Positions 9,221 to 17,291 of a stretch of DNA of 64,000 bases are shown piece after piece. Every line of letters starts with the position of its first letter. Positions within the stretch are counted from its first letter, which is position 1. The notes below the pieces were generated by a model, which ran no database searches, had not been told where the DNA came from, and saw only the letters and a program-made list of their open reading frames with translations. The position numbers were made by a program, and so were the translations under genes. This DNA comes from Saccharopolyspora_D taberi (GTDB taxonomy: Bacteria > Actinomycetota > Actinomycetes > Mycobacteriales > Pseudonocardiaceae): assembly GCF_039534165.1 (NCBI RefSeq), contig NZ_BAAAUX010000019.1, forward strand, positions 496,001 to 560,000, written 5' to 3'.

Positions 9221-10090
9221 ATGGTCGACACCGCCCAGCAGGCCACGGGAACCAGACGACCGGCGCTTTCACCATCGCGGGCAGGGGACTTCAAGCAGTG
9301 CCCGCTGCTGTACCGGTTCCGCGCCGTGGACCGGCTGCCGGAGACGCCGACCCGGGCGCAGGTGCGCGGCACCGTGGTCCACTCGGTGCTGGAGCGGCTG
9401 TTCGCGCTGCCGACCGCCGAACGCAGGCCGGAGCGGGCGCGCGAGCTGCTCTCGCCGGCGTGGGAGGACCTGGTGGCCGGCCAGCCCGAGCTGGGCGAGC
9501 TGTTCGCCGGGGCCGACGACCCGGAGCTGGTGACCTGGCTGGACTCGGCCAACACCCTGCTGGACTCCTACTTCGAGCTGGAGGACCCGCGGCGGCTGGA
9601 GCCCGAGGCGTGCGAGCTGCGGGTGGAGACCGAGCTGGAGTCGGGGGTGCTGCTGCGCGGGTTCATCGACCGCGTGGACGTCGCCCCCACCGGCGAGATC
9701 CGGTTGGTCGACTACAAGACCGGCGCCGCGCCCCGCGAGATCGGCGAGGCCAAGGCGATGTTCCAGATGAAGTTCTACGCACTGGTGCTCTGGCGCACCC
9801 GCGGGCGGATCCCGCGCCAGCTGCTGCTGATGTACCTGGCGGACAAGCAGTCCCTCGCCTACACGCCCGACGAGGCCGAGCTTCGCCGCTTCGAGCGGAC
9901 GCTGGAGGCGATCTGGCAGGCGATCCTGAAGGCCGGGCGCACCGGCGACTTCCGGCCGAATCCGAGCAGGTTGTGCGACTACTGCGACCACAAGGCGCTG
10001 TGCCCGGCCTTCGGCGGCACGCCGCCGGAGTACCCGGGCTGGCCCGAGCCCGACCCGGGTCCGGAAACCGTCCTGGACCGCACCGACTGA
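9221..10090 (+). CDS. RecB-family exonuclease with Fe-S cluster (PD-(D/E)XK)
   Basis: A 289-residue nuclease of the Cas4/AddB-like PD-(D/E)XK group. The core catalytic motif is IRLVDYKTG, with upstream Asp in FIDRVDVAP and a downstream QMKFYALVLW motif (the Q-x-x-x-Y of RecB-type nucleases). One N-terminal cysteine (C27 in FKQCPLLY) and three C-terminal ones (C252, C255, C261 in LCDYCDHKALCPAF) form the iron-sulfur staple seen in AddB and Cas4. Start ATG 9221 is chosen because upstream sequence is not conserved. The same gene (Rv2119) neighbours trmI in mycobacteria. No CRISPR array or helicase partner is nearby, so a DNA-repair role is more likely than a Cas role. Confidence 0.88.
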   Translation: MVDTAQQATGTRRPALSPSRAGDFKQCPLLYRFRAVDRLPETPTRAQVRGTVVHSVLERLFALPTAERRPERARELLSPAWEDLVAGQPELGELFAGADDPELVTWLDSANTLLDSYFELEDPRRLEPEACELRVETELESGVLLRGFIDRVDVAPTGEIRLVDYKTGAAPREIGEAKAMFQMKFYALVLWRTRGRIPRQLLLMYLADKQSLAYTPDEAELRRFERTLEAIWQAILKAGRTGDFRPNPSRLCDYCDHKALCPAFGGTPPEYPGWPEPDPGPETVLDRTD

Positions 10091-10094
10091 TCCG

Positions 10095-10132
10095 CCGGGT
10101 GGCTGCGGCCTTCGCAGAGCACAGCCACCCGG
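10095..10132. terminator. Terminator between convergent genes
   Basis: An 11-bp perfect stem (10095-10105 with 10122-10132), with extra pairing inside the loop, directly follows the nuclease stop codon and precedes the stop of the opposite VOC gene. Confidence 0.75.
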
Positions 10133-10163
10133 GCGCCTGCTCGCACCGGGGCCGAACCACCAG

Positions 10164-11009
10164 CTAATCGTCGTAAGGGTCGAAGTTGGCGGCTGTGCCG
10201 AAGGTACCCGCCTGGCTCGGGTCGACCACGGCGAAGCGCGCCCCGGTCGGGTCCCGCAGGACGGCGACCCGGCCGATGCTGGAGTCGTACGGGTCGACCC
10301 GCACCCGGCCGCCGAGCCCGATGGCCCGGTGCACCACCTCGTCGGTGCCCAGCGCCCGGTCGGCACCGAGGTAGAGCAGCCAGTGCGGGCGGGTGTTGGG
10401 CGTGATGAAGTCGCGGATCATGCTGACCCGGGCCAGCACCGACTCGTCGCCGAGGTACCAGACCGAGTAGTCCGAGCGCCCTTCGGTGCCGAACTGCTCG
10501 TGGGTGTAGCCGAACAGCTCCTGGAAGAACAGGTCCGCGCTCTGGGCCTTGATCGTCACCAGCTCGGCCCACATCAGCGTGCCGGGCAGGCCGACGTCGA
10601 ACTGCCAGCCCTCCTCCGGTTCCAGCAGCCCGAACTCGGCGTCGCTGGGCCCGGTCAGCACCACCTTCGTGCCGAGCCCCGTGACGTGGTTGCGCGGCAC
10701 CGTCACCACCGCGCCGTGCTGCTCGGCCTGCGCCGTCGCCGCCTGCCAGTCCTGGGTGGCCAGGTACAGCCGCCACACCGACTGGTCACCGGACGCGGCG
10801 CGGATGCTGGCGACCGGGAAACCCTCGCGGGAGGCGATCAGGTGCTCGCCCGCCTCCGGGTCCCGGTGCCGCTCGTACTCCCAGCCGAACAGCTCGCCGT
10901 AGAACTCGCAGGCCCGCTCGGCGTCGGTGGTGATCAGCTCGATCCAGCACGGCATCCCCGGGTAGAGGTCCCACTGCGGCGGGGACGTCCCCGGTTCCAC
11001 TACGGCCAT
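10164..11009 (-). CDS. VOC (glyoxalase/bleomycin-resistance fold) two-domain protein
   Basis: A 281-residue protein made of two vicinal-oxygen-chelate modules (about residues 15-130 and 145-270), each beginning with a PGxxxWxELxTxDxxxxxxFYxxLFGW-type pattern. This arrangement is common in actinobacterial hydroxylase-like VOC proteins near antibiotic or detoxification genes. Some predicted metal ligand positions are not obvious, so catalytic activity is uncertain. No substrate can be inferred. It is divergent from nothing close and convergent with the nuclease gene. Confidence 0.8.
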   Translation of the reverse strand: MAVVEPGTSPPQWDLYPGMPCWIELITTDAERACEFYGELFGWEYERHRDPEAGEHLIASREGFPVASIRAASGDQSVWRLYLATQDWQAATAQAEQHGAVVTVPRNHVTGLGTKVVLTGPSDAEFGLLEPEEGWQFDVGLPGTLMWAELVTIKAQSADLFFQELFGYTHEQFGTEGRSDYSVWYLGDESVLARVSMIRDFITPNTRPHWLLYLGADRALGTDEVVHRAIGLGGRVRVDPYDSSIGRVAVLRDPTGARFAVVDPSQAGTFGTAANFDPYDD

Positions 11010-11085
11010 CTGGCACCCCCGATCAGGTCAAGATCGTTTCGAGTGCTCATTATGAACGCCGCGCGGGCACCCGTGGTACTGCCGC

Positions 11086-11382
11086 TCAGCAGGCCGTGAC
11101 CGGCTCGTAGTGCTCGACGACCGGGAACGGGTCGTAGAAGTGGTGCAGGAGTTCCTTCCACCGCTGGTAGTCGGGCCCCTGCCGGAAGCCCTGCTCGTGG
11201 TCGGCGACCGACCGCCAGCGGATCAGCAGCAGGTACCTGCCGTCCCGCTCGACGCAGCGGCGGAGTTCGAGCCCGAGGAAGCCGGGAGTCGCCGCGACCA
11301 GCGGCTTGGCCTCCTCGAAGGCGGTCTCGAACTCCGCCGTCCGGTCCTCGACCACGTCCAGGACGGCCGTCTCCAGGATCAC
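11086..11382 (-). CDS. Antibiotic-biosynthesis-monooxygenase (ABM) domain protein
   Basis: A 98-residue ferredoxin-like ABM-fold protein: two beta-alpha-beta halves with the typical core TPGFLGLELRR and a second half with YLLLIRWRSVADHEQGF. Members are small heme- or substrate-binding oxygenases or signalling dimers; function here is unknown. The start is a GTG that overlaps the hisG stop as GTGA, so translation is coupled to hisG. The frame is open further upstream only because it runs through hisG. Its fixed place as the last gene of the his run suggests co-expression, though not a known role in histidine synthesis. Confidence 0.8.
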   Translation of the reverse strand: MILETAVLDVVEDRTAEFETAFEEAKPLVAATPGFLGLELRRCVERDGRYLLLIRWRSVADHEQGFRQGPDYQRWKELLHHFYDPFPVVEHYEPVTAC

Positions 11383-12227
11383 AGCCTGCACGAACGGATG
11401 TCGGAGGACAGGATCGCCTTGGCGCCGAAGGCGGCCAGCCGGTCCATGATCGCCGGGGCCTCCTTGCGGGAGACCATCGCGCGCACCGCGACCCAGTTCT
11501 CGTCGGCCAGCGGCGACATCGTGGGCGAGCCCAGCCCCGGGGTGAGCTTGGCCGCGGCGTCCAGCAGCTGGCGCGGGCAGTTGTAGTCCAGCATCACGTA
11601 CTGCTGGGCGAACACCACGCCCTGCAACCGCGCGACCAGCCGGTCCTTGGCCTCCTGCTCGTCGGCCCCGCGGCGCTCGATGACCACCGCCTCCGAGGAG
11701 CAGATCGGGTCGCCGAAGGCGGCCAGGCCGTGCTGGCGCAGCGTCCGGCCGGAGCCGACGACGTCGGCGATGGCGTCGGCGACGCCGAGCTGGATGGAGA
11801 TCTCCACCGCGCCGTCGAGGCGGATGACCTCGGCGGTGACCCCGTAGCGGGCCAGGTCGTCGGTGACCAGCCGCGGGTAGGAGGTGGCGATCCGCTTGCC
11901 CGCGAGGTCGGCGACGCTCCACTCCCCCGCGCCGGACGGCGCCGCGTAGCGGAAGTTGGAGCCGCCGAAGCCCAGCGCGAGCCGCTCGTCGACCGGGGCG
12001 CCGGAGTCCAGCGCCAGGTCGCGGCCGGTGATGCCCAGGTCGAGCTCGCCGGACCCGACGTAGATCGCGATGTCCTTGGGGCGCAGGAAGAAGAACTCGA
12101 CGTCGTTGACCGGGTCGAGCACGGTCAGGTCCCGCTGCTCATGCCGCTGCCGGTACCCGGCTTCCGCGAGCATCTCGGACGCGGGACCGGCCAGCGTGCC
12201 CTTGTTGGGCACAGCCACACGCAGCAT
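11379..12227 (-). CDS. hisG: ATP phosphoribosyltransferase (long form)
   Basis: A 282-residue enzyme catalysing the first step of histidine synthesis, ATP + PRPP to phosphoribosyl-ATP. The catalytic part begins LRVAVPNKG and contains GITGRDLALD and the PRPP loop region DAIADVVGSGRTLRQHG. The last ~75 residues form the ACT-like regulatory domain found in hexameric, histidine-inhibited HisG(L). The start ATG 12227 has AAGGAG about 9 nt upstream. It lies 38 bp after hisE and overlaps the next gene by 4 nt. Confidence 0.95.
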   Translation of the reverse strand: MLRVAVPNKGTLAGPASEMLAEAGYRQRHEQRDLTVLDPVNDVEFFFLRPKDIAIYVGSGELDLGITGRDLALDSGAPVDERLALGFGGSNFRYAAPSGAGEWSVADLAGKRIATSYPRLVTDDLARYGVTAEVIRLDGAVEISIQLGVADAIADVVGSGRTLRQHGLAAFGDPICSSEAVVIERRGADEQEAKDRLVARLQGVVFAQQYVMLDYNCPRQLLDAAAKLTPGLGSPTMSPLADENWVAVRAMVSRKEAPAIMDRLAAFGAKAILSSDIRSCRL

Positions 12228-12265
12228 GGGACTGATCTCCTTCTTCTCGGGGGGGAACTCGTCGG

Positions 12266-12547
12266 CTACAGGTAGCGGTAGACGTCTTCGAGGGTGAGGC
12301 CGCGGCCGATCATGACCACCTGCAGCCGGTACAGCAGCTGCGAGATCTCCTCGGCCAGCTGCTCGTCGGACTCGTGCTCGGCGGCGATCCACACCTCGCC
12401 CGCCTCCTCGATGACCTTCTTGCCCTGGGCGTGCACCCCGGCGTCGAGCGCCGCGACGGTGGACGACCCCTCGGGCCGGGTGCGGGCGCGTTCCTGCAGT
12501 TCGGCGAACAGCTCGTCGAAGGTCTTCACGTCTTCCGATCCTTCCAT
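12266..12547 (-). CDS. hisE: Phosphoribosyl-ATP pyrophosphatase
   Basis: A 93-residue all-alpha MazG-like enzyme hydrolysing phosphoribosyl-ATP to phosphoribosyl-AMP, step two of histidine synthesis. The VIEEAGEVWIAAEH segment carries the metal-binding glutamates, followed by EEISQLLYRLQV. Length equals the mycobacterial enzyme when ATG 12547 is used; a GTG at 12529 with GAAGGA 9 nt upstream is a fair alternative giving an 87-residue protein that starts at KTFDELF. It is directly upstream of hisG. Confidence 0.94.
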   Translation of the reverse strand: MEGSEDVKTFDELFAELQERARTRPEGSSTVAALDAGVHAQGKKVIEEAGEVWIAAEHESDEQLAEEISQLLYRLQVVMIGRGLTLEDVYRYL

Positions 12548-12602
12548 CCGGTGCCCCGGGCGCCGACAGCGGACCCGTGACCAGCGCGGTCGGCCACCGC
12601 GC

Positions 12603-13562
12603 TCACCGGAACCCCGCGGTGCCCTCCAGCACCGCGCCCAGGGTGTCCTTGACCATCGCCAGCGCGGCGCCGCGCGGGCTGGAGCGACCGCCGGAGACGG
12701 TCACCGGCCCGGCGTCGCCGCAGTCGTAGCGCACCGCCTTCTCCGGGCCGGTCAGCGCGCCCAGCGGCGAGTCGGCCGGTTCGGCCACCAGTCCGACCTC
12801 GACGATCCCGGGCCGGGCGGCGTCGGCCGCGGCGACCTGGCGCAGCCGGTGGCCTGCCTCGACCGGGCGCGCGGCCACCGGTTCGGCGCGGACCTCGGTC
12901 GCGGCCGGGTCCCAGCCCCACAGCAGCGCGGCGAGCAGCCGCATCTTGGTCGCGGCGTCGCGGCCGGACAGGTCCGCCGAGACGTCGGCCTCGGCGATGC
13001 CCAGCCGCTGCGCCTCGGCCACGGCGTCCGCCAGCGGCTCCCCGGCGGCGAGGCGGTCGAGCACGAAGGTCGCCGTGCCGTTCAGGCATCCGCGCACCGA
13101 CCGCACGTCGAAGCCGCGCAGCGCCGAGCGCGCGAGGTCGCCCGCGGGCATGGCGGCACCGGTGGCGGCGGAGATCCGGATCGCCGCACCGGTCGCCTCG
13201 GCGGTCCCGGCCAGTTCGTTCCACCTGGTGAGCAGGTGCGACTTGGTCGCGGTCACCACGTGCGCTCCGCTGCCGAGCGCCGTCAGCGCCTCGGCACCGG
13301 CCCGGTCGTCACCGTCGGAGGGCACCGCCTGCGCGAACACCCGAGCGCCGGTCCGGGACAGCGCGGCGGACAGGTCGTCGATCGGCTCCCACTCGTCACG
13401 CGCCGGGACCTTGCCGCCGCGGACGGCCGCGCGGGTCCGGTGGCCCCGGACTTCGACCAGCTGGAAGTCCAGTCCGAACCGCTCGCCCGCGGCGCGGAGC
13501 AGTCCGGCGTACTCGCGCCCGACCGGCCCCCACCCGGCGAGCAGGACCGGGATCGGTTCCAT
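12603..13562 (-). CDS. Homoserine-dehydrogenase-like oxidoreductase
   Basis: A 319-residue two-domain protein: an N-terminal Rossmann fold (VLLAGWGPVGREYAGLL) and a catalytic domain with GCLNGTATFVLDR, the counterpart of the GxxNGTxNYIL motif of homoserine dehydrogenases. It has no C-terminal ACT domain and is shorter than the housekeeping enzyme (about 430 residues), so it is a paralogue rather than the main hom gene. ATKSHLLTRW corresponds to the catalytic-lysine segment. The ATG overlaps the stop of the HAD gene as ATGA, showing coupling. Substrate may be homoserine or a related beta-hydroxy amino acid. Confidence 0.8.
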   Translation of the reverse strand: MEPIPVLLAGWGPVGREYAGLLRAAGERFGLDFQLVEVRGHRTRAAVRGGKVPARDEWEPIDDLSAALSRTGARVFAQAVPSDGDDRAGAEALTALGSGAHVVTATKSHLLTRWNELAGTAEATGAAIRISAATGAAMPAGDLARSALRGFDVRSVRGCLNGTATFVLDRLAAGEPLADAVAEAQRLGIAEADVSADLSGRDAATKMRLLAALLWGWDPAATEVRAEPVAARPVEAGHRLRQVAAADAARPGIVEVGLVAEPADSPLGALTGPEKAVRYDCGDAGPVTVSGGRSSPRGAALAMVKDTLGAVLEGTAGFR

Positions 13563-14224
13563 CAGGCGGCCGACAGCGCGGTCACGTCGAAGCCCTCCAG
13601 CGACTCGCGCAGCACGCGGCGCTCGCCAGGCTGGAGCGGGACCTCGCACGGGATCGCGATCACCCGGCAACCGGCCGCCTCGGCGGAGGCGACCCCGGTG
13701 GGCGAGTCCTCGACGGCCACGCACTCGCCGGGCTCGACGCCGAGCAGCCGGGCCGCCTTGAGGTAGGGCTCGGGGTGCGGCTTGTTCCGGCCGTCGACCT
13801 CGTCACCGCAGACCGTGACGTCGAAGTGCTCGCGGCCGATGGTGTCGAGCGCGATCTCGGTCAGCGACCGGATCGTGGAGGTCACCAGCGCCGACCGCAG
13901 GCCCGCGGCCCGGACCGCGCGCAGCGCGTCCTGCGCGCCGGGCCGCCAGGGCAGGCCGTCGTGGAACAGCTCGGCGGTGCGGGCCGCGACCCAGGACGCG
14001 GCGCGGTCGACCTCGTCGGGGCCGGTGGGCAGGCCGATGTCGGCCAGCAGCATCACCATGCTGCGGGTCATGTTGGAGCCGACCATGTGCTCGCGGGTGG
14101 CCTCGCTGAGCCTGCCCCCGCGATGGACCGCGTAGTCGTCGAGCGCGATGGTCCACAGCTTCTCGGAGTCGATCAGGGTGCCGTCCATGTCGAACAGGAC
14201 GGCGGCCGGGCCGGTCGAGCTCAT
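13562..14224 (-). CDS. HAD-superfamily phosphatase (beta-phosphoglucomutase-like)
   Basis: A 220-residue HAD hydrolase with all four motifs: LFDMDGTLID (residues 10-19, catalytic Asp pair), ALVTST (motif II Thr/Ser), Lys in GRNKPHPEPY, and VAVEDSPTGVASAEAAG (motif IV). A helical cap of subclass I lies between motifs I and II. It resembles sugar-phosphate phosphatases found just upstream of hisE in many actinobacteria. It starts the five-gene minus-strand run ending in the ABM gene. A longer open reading (to 14458) exists but the conserved fold begins at the chosen ATG. Confidence 0.87.
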   Translation of the reverse strand: MSSTGPAAVLFDMDGTLIDSEKLWTIALDDYAVHRGGRLSEATREHMVGSNMTRSMVMLLADIGLPTGPDEVDRAASWVAARTAELFHDGLPWRPGAQDALRAVRAAGLRSALVTSTIRSLTEIALDTIGREHFDVTVCGDEVDGRNKPHPEPYLKAARLLGVEPGECVAVEDSPTGVASAEAAGCRVIAIPCEVPLQPGERRVLRESLEGFDVTALSAA

Positions 14225-14381
14225 CGCGCGGGGATCCCCCAGTTTCACGTCGCGGTCGAATCCGCCCCAGTACAGCAGAGGCCCCTGGCCGGGCCCCAGC
14301 GAAAGTGTCCGACGTGACGCCGCGTGCACGCGCTTCGACGCCCGTTGCCCGTTCCGGTGCCGTCTGTAGGACACTGTCGGC

Positions 14382-14591
14382 GTGGACGGGGAAAACGAGG
14401 GGCTCGACATCGCATCCGGGCCGAACGCGGTGTGCTTCACCTGCGGCGGGTTCCGCAAGGTCAGCGAGCCGCGGATCTACCTCGTCCAGGCCACCGCGGA
14501 CCTGCACACCGGGATGACGCTGGGCGAGTGGCGGACCTGCCCGCAGTGCAGCGGCGCCGGGCAGCTGTCCGGGACCGCCCCGCCGGTCTGA
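14382..14591 (+). CDS. Small CxxC zinc-ribbon-like protein
   Basis: A 69-residue protein starting at GTG with GTAGGA about 11 nt upstream. Two cysteine pairs (VCFTCGGF and CPQCSGAGQ) are spaced as in a small treble-clef or rubredoxin-like zinc site; the CPQCSGAG piece is like one DnaJ zinc-finger repeat. I do not recognise a function. It is divergent from the HAD gene (157 bp apart) and 171 bp before the PAC2 gene on the same strand. Confidence 0.6.
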   Translation: MDGENEGLDIASGPNAVCFTCGGFRKVSEPRIYLVQATADLHTGMTLGEWRTCPQCSGAGQLSGTAPPV

Positions 14592-14762
14592 ACTCCGTTG
14601 CGCCGCACCCGGATCCACCCCGGATCACGATCATCCACTGTGGCCCTCCGGACCCCGCCGGTAGCCCTCCCGGCGGACCGGCCGGGCACCCGTCCGGCGG
14701 GCGGCACGCCTGGTTCGCCGACGGAGGGCGCTCTCGTCGGCGCAGCGTCGTAGGCTGACGCC

Positions 14763-15665
14763 GTGACCGATCGCGATCCCACACCCGCAGAAGACTCGCG
14801 CGAACAGCCCGAGCTGACCGACCCGATCGTGGTGGCGGCCTTCGAAGGCTGGAACGATGCCGGAGACGCCGCCAGTGCCGCGATCGAGCACCTCCAGCTG
14901 ACCTGGGACGCGACCCCGCTGTCGGAGATCGACCCCGATCCGTACTACGACTTCCAGGTGTCCCGTCCGACGGTGAAGATGGTCGACGGAATCACCAGGA
15001 AGGTCACCTGGCCGACCACCCGGCTGTCGGTGTGCAGGCCGCCGGGCTCGGACCGCGACATCGTCCTGGTGCACGGCATCGAGCCGAACATGCGGTGGCG
15101 CGCCTTCTGCGCCGAACTGGTCGACGCGGTGGAGCAGTCCGGGGCGGGCACCGTGGTGACCCTGGGCGCGCTGCTCGCCGACTCCCCGCACACCCGGCCG
15201 GTCCCGGTGACCGGCGCCGCCTACGACACCACCTCGGCCGCCCGCTACGGCCTGGAGCGCTCCAAGTACGAGGGCCCGACCGGCATCGTCGGGATCTTCC
15301 AGGACGCCTGCGTGCAGGCGGGCATCCCGGCGATCTCGTTCTGGGCCGCCGTCCCGCACTACGTCTCGCAGCCGCCTTCGCCGAAGGCGACGCTGGCGCT
15401 GCTGCACCGGGTCGAGGAGGCCCTCGACCTCGAGGTGCCGCTGGGCACGCTGCCCGAGCAGGCCGAGGAGTGGGAGAACACGGTCAGCGAGATGGCCGAG
15501 GAGGACGAGGACGTCCGCAACTACGTCCGCGCGCTGGAGGAGCGCGGGGACGCCGAGGTGAAGCTGACCGAGACCAGCGGCGACGCCATCGCCGCCGAGT
15601 TCGAGCGCTACCTGCGCCGCCGGGGGCCGGGCGGCAAGGGCCCGCTGGGTCCCGGGCCCGGTTGA
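14763..15665 (+). CDS. PAC2-family protein (proteasome-assembly-chaperone fold)
   Basis: A 300-residue member of the PAC2/DUF75 family. The signature begins IVVAAFEGWNDAGDAAS (about residues 22-38), followed by FQVSRPTVKM and GIEPNMRWRAF; the C-terminal 80 residues are acidic and alpha-helical. Eukaryotic and archaeal relatives chaperone proteasome assembly, but the actinobacterial proteins (such as Rv2125) have no proven role; location about 14 kb from pup-prcB is suggestive only. Starts with GTG. It is followed by a strong hairpin. Confidence 0.85.
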   Translation: MTDRDPTPAEDSREQPELTDPIVVAAFEGWNDAGDAASAAIEHLQLTWDATPLSEIDPDPYYDFQVSRPTVKMVDGITRKVTWPTTRLSVCRPPGSDRDIVLVHGIEPNMRWRAFCAELVDAVEQSGAGTVVTLGALLADSPHTRPVPVTGAAYDTTSAARYGLERSKYEGPTGIVGIFQDACVQAGIPAISFWAAVPHYVSQPPSPKATLALLHRVEEALDLEVPLGTLPEQAEEWENTVSEMAEEDEDVRNYVRALEERGDAEVKLTETSGDAIAAEFERYLRRRGPGGKGPLGPGPG

Positions 15666-15754
15666 GGTGATCCGGGCTGGTGCTCGGGTAGAGGCTGCCT
15701 GCGCGGGCCAAGCGACTGACTCCGCCTGAAGGCAGAACAAGAAGAGACGCCGAC

Positions 15755-15788
15755 AACGCCGCTGCGTGCACTTGCACGCGGCGGCGTT
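15755..15788 (+). terminator. Terminator after the PAC2 gene
   Basis: A 15-bp stem with one G-T wobble (arm starting AACGCCGC at 15755, matching arm ending GCGGCGTT at 15788) and a 4-nt loop. It separates the PAC2 gene from the chitinase promoter. Confidence 0.75.
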
Positions 15789-15830
15789 CGCCGTTTCGCA
15801 CCCTCCGGTCCGGCGAACGGACCAGATCCG

Positions 15831-15858
15831 TTGACAGCGCGCAGAATGGTCCAGTCCA
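15831..15858 (+). promoter_or_regulatory. Chitinase promoter with candidate DasR box
   Basis: TTGACA at 15831-15836 fits a -35 element. From 15847 to 15858 lies TGGTCCAGTCCA, matching 10 of 12 positions of the DasR palindrome TGGTCTAGACCA and closely resembling the TGGTCCAGACCT repeats of Streptomyces chitinase promoters. The box covers the spacer/-10 region, so binding would block transcription. This is a motif match only. Confidence 0.5.
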
Positions 15859-15911
15859 ATCATGCGATCCTGCTGTTCACCGCGCGGCCCCGGCCGCGGA
15901 TCGGAGGAAGC

Positions 15912-17237
15912 ATGTTCCGCACCCTCGCCGCCGGGCTCGGCACCGCGCTGCTGCCCTTCGCCCCCGCTCCCGCGCCCGAGAGCCCAGCTCCCGTCCCCGC
16001 GATCGCCGCTCCCGCCCCGGGAATCCCCGTCTCCGCGGCTGAGAACCCCAGCGCCGCGCTCCAGATCCCCGCACCCGCACCCGAGATCCCCGTCTCCACA
16101 CTCGAAAACCCCGCCACCGCGACTGAGAACCCCGCCTCGGCACCCGAGAACCCCGCCGCCGCGACTGAAAACCCAGCCACCGCGACTGAGATCCCTGCCT
16201 CCGCGCCCGAAAACCCCGCCGTCGCACCCGAGATCCCGGGCCATGCGCTCGTCGGTTACCTGCACGCCAGCTTCGCCAACGGCTCCGGCTACACCCGCAT
16301 CGCCGACGTCCCCGCCGAGTGGGACGTGATCGACCTCGCCTTCGCCGAACCCACCTCCCCGACCTCCGGTCAGCTGGAGTTCGAGCTGTGCCCGGTCGCC
16401 GAGTGCCCGAACGTGGAGACCGAGGAGGAGTTCAAGGCCGGGATCAAGCAGAAGCAGGCCGAGGGCAAGAAGGTCGTGCTCTCGGTCGGCGGCGCGAACG
16501 GCCAGGTCCGGCTGGAGACCCCCGCCGCCCGGGACGCGTTCGTCTCCTCCGCGGGCGCGATCATCGACCGCTACGGCCTGGACGGGCTCGACGTCGACTT
16601 CGAGGGCCACTCGCTGGAACTGGCCCCCGGCGACACCGACCTGAAGAACCCGACCACTCCGGTCGTGGTCAACCTCATCGAGGCGCTGCGGGCGCTCAAC
16701 GCGAAGTACGGCGAGCGGTTCGTGCTCACCATGGCGCCGGAGACCTTCTTCGTGCAGGTCGGCTACCAGCACTACGGCGGCGGCACCGGCGCCGACCCGC
16801 GCGCGGGCGCGTACCTGCCGGTCATCGAGGCGCTGCGGGACGACCTCGACCTGCTGCACGTCCAGAACTACAACTCGGGCCCGGTCATGGGGCTCGACGA
16901 CCAGTACCACACGATGGGCACCGCCGACTTCCACATCGCGATGATCGACATGCTGCTGACCGGTTTCCCGTTGGCGGGCAACCCGGACAACACCTTCGCC
17001 CCGCTGCGGCCCGAGCAGGTCGCCATCGGCCTGCCCGCGGCCAACCCGGCGGGCAACGGCTTCACCCCGGTGCCCGAAGTGCACAAGGCGCTGGACTGCC
17101 TGCGGAGCGGAACCGGCTGCGGCCCGTACCAGCCGCACGGGACCTACCCGGGGCTTCGCGGCCTGATGGCGTGGTCGATCAACTGGGACGTCTACCACGG
17201 CAACGAGTTCGCCCGAAGCCACGACGGCCACAGCTGA
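15912..17237 (+). CDS. Secreted GH18 chitinase-like glycosidase
   Basis: A 441-residue extracellular glycoside hydrolase. A short hydrophobic N-terminus (MFRTLAAGLGTALLPFAPA) acts as signal peptide; the start follows GGAGGAAGC. Residues 19-109 are thirteen exact-length heptads of the type ASAPENP, a flexible Ala/Pro/Glu linker. The catalytic barrel starts at HALVGYLHASF and carries the GH18 signature DGLDVDFE at 224-231 with acid E231, then the substrate Tyr in VQNYNSG and the final MAWSINWD. Overall it is like the ChiC/ChiD-type bacterial GH18 enzymes acting on chitin. No carbohydrate-binding module is present; the linker may instead anchor or space the domain. Confidence 0.9.
   Translation: MFRTLAAGLGTALLPFAPAPAPESPAPVPAIAAPAPGIPVSAAENPSAALQIPAPAPEIPVSTLENPATATENPASAPENPAAATENPATATEIPASAPENPAVAPEIPGHALVGYLHASFANGSGYTRIADVPAEWDVIDLAFAEPTSPTSGQLEFELCPVAECPNVETEEEFKAGIKQKQAEGKKVVLSVGGANGQVRLETPAARDAFVSSAGAIIDRYGLDGLDVDFEGHSLELAPGDTDLKNPTTPVVVNLIEALRALNAKYGERFVLTMAPETFFVQVGYQHYGGGTGADPRAGAYLPVIEALRDDLDLLHVQNYNSGPVMGLDDQYHTMGTADFHIAMIDMLLTGFPLAGNPDNTFAPLRPEQVAIGLPAANPAGNGFTPVPEVHKALDCLRSGTGCGPYQPHGTYPGLRGLMAWSINWDVYHGNEFARSHDGHS
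15966..16238 (+). repeat. Thirteen 21-bp units coding heptads
   Basis: Exactly 273 bp: thirteen in-frame units of 21 bp coding degenerate heptads with consensus (A/V)xAxE(N/I)P. Later units are most alike (ATATENP, ASAPENP, AAATENP). No unit has lost or gained a base. Confidence 0.85.
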
Positions 17238-17248
17238 GGTCCCGCGGC

Positions 17249-17288
17249 CGGTGTCCGCTGTGGAGTCGGCCTTCCACAGCGGACACCG
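17249..17288. terminator. Terminator between chitinase and MFS gene
   Basis: A perfect 16-bp stem (17249-17264 with 17273-17288) and an 8-nt loop between convergent stop codons. Confidence 0.8.
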
Positions 17289-17291
17289 ACG

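Noticed and set aside
9205..9225. GGTCTGGTCC sequence before the RecB-like gene as another DasR box
   Set aside because: Not palindromic and only a half-site; it overlaps the start codon by chance.
9221..10090. Cas4-like nuclease as a sign of a CRISPR system
   Set aside because: No repeat-spacer array or other cas gene in the window; the neighbourhood matches the housekeeping Rv2119-type locus.
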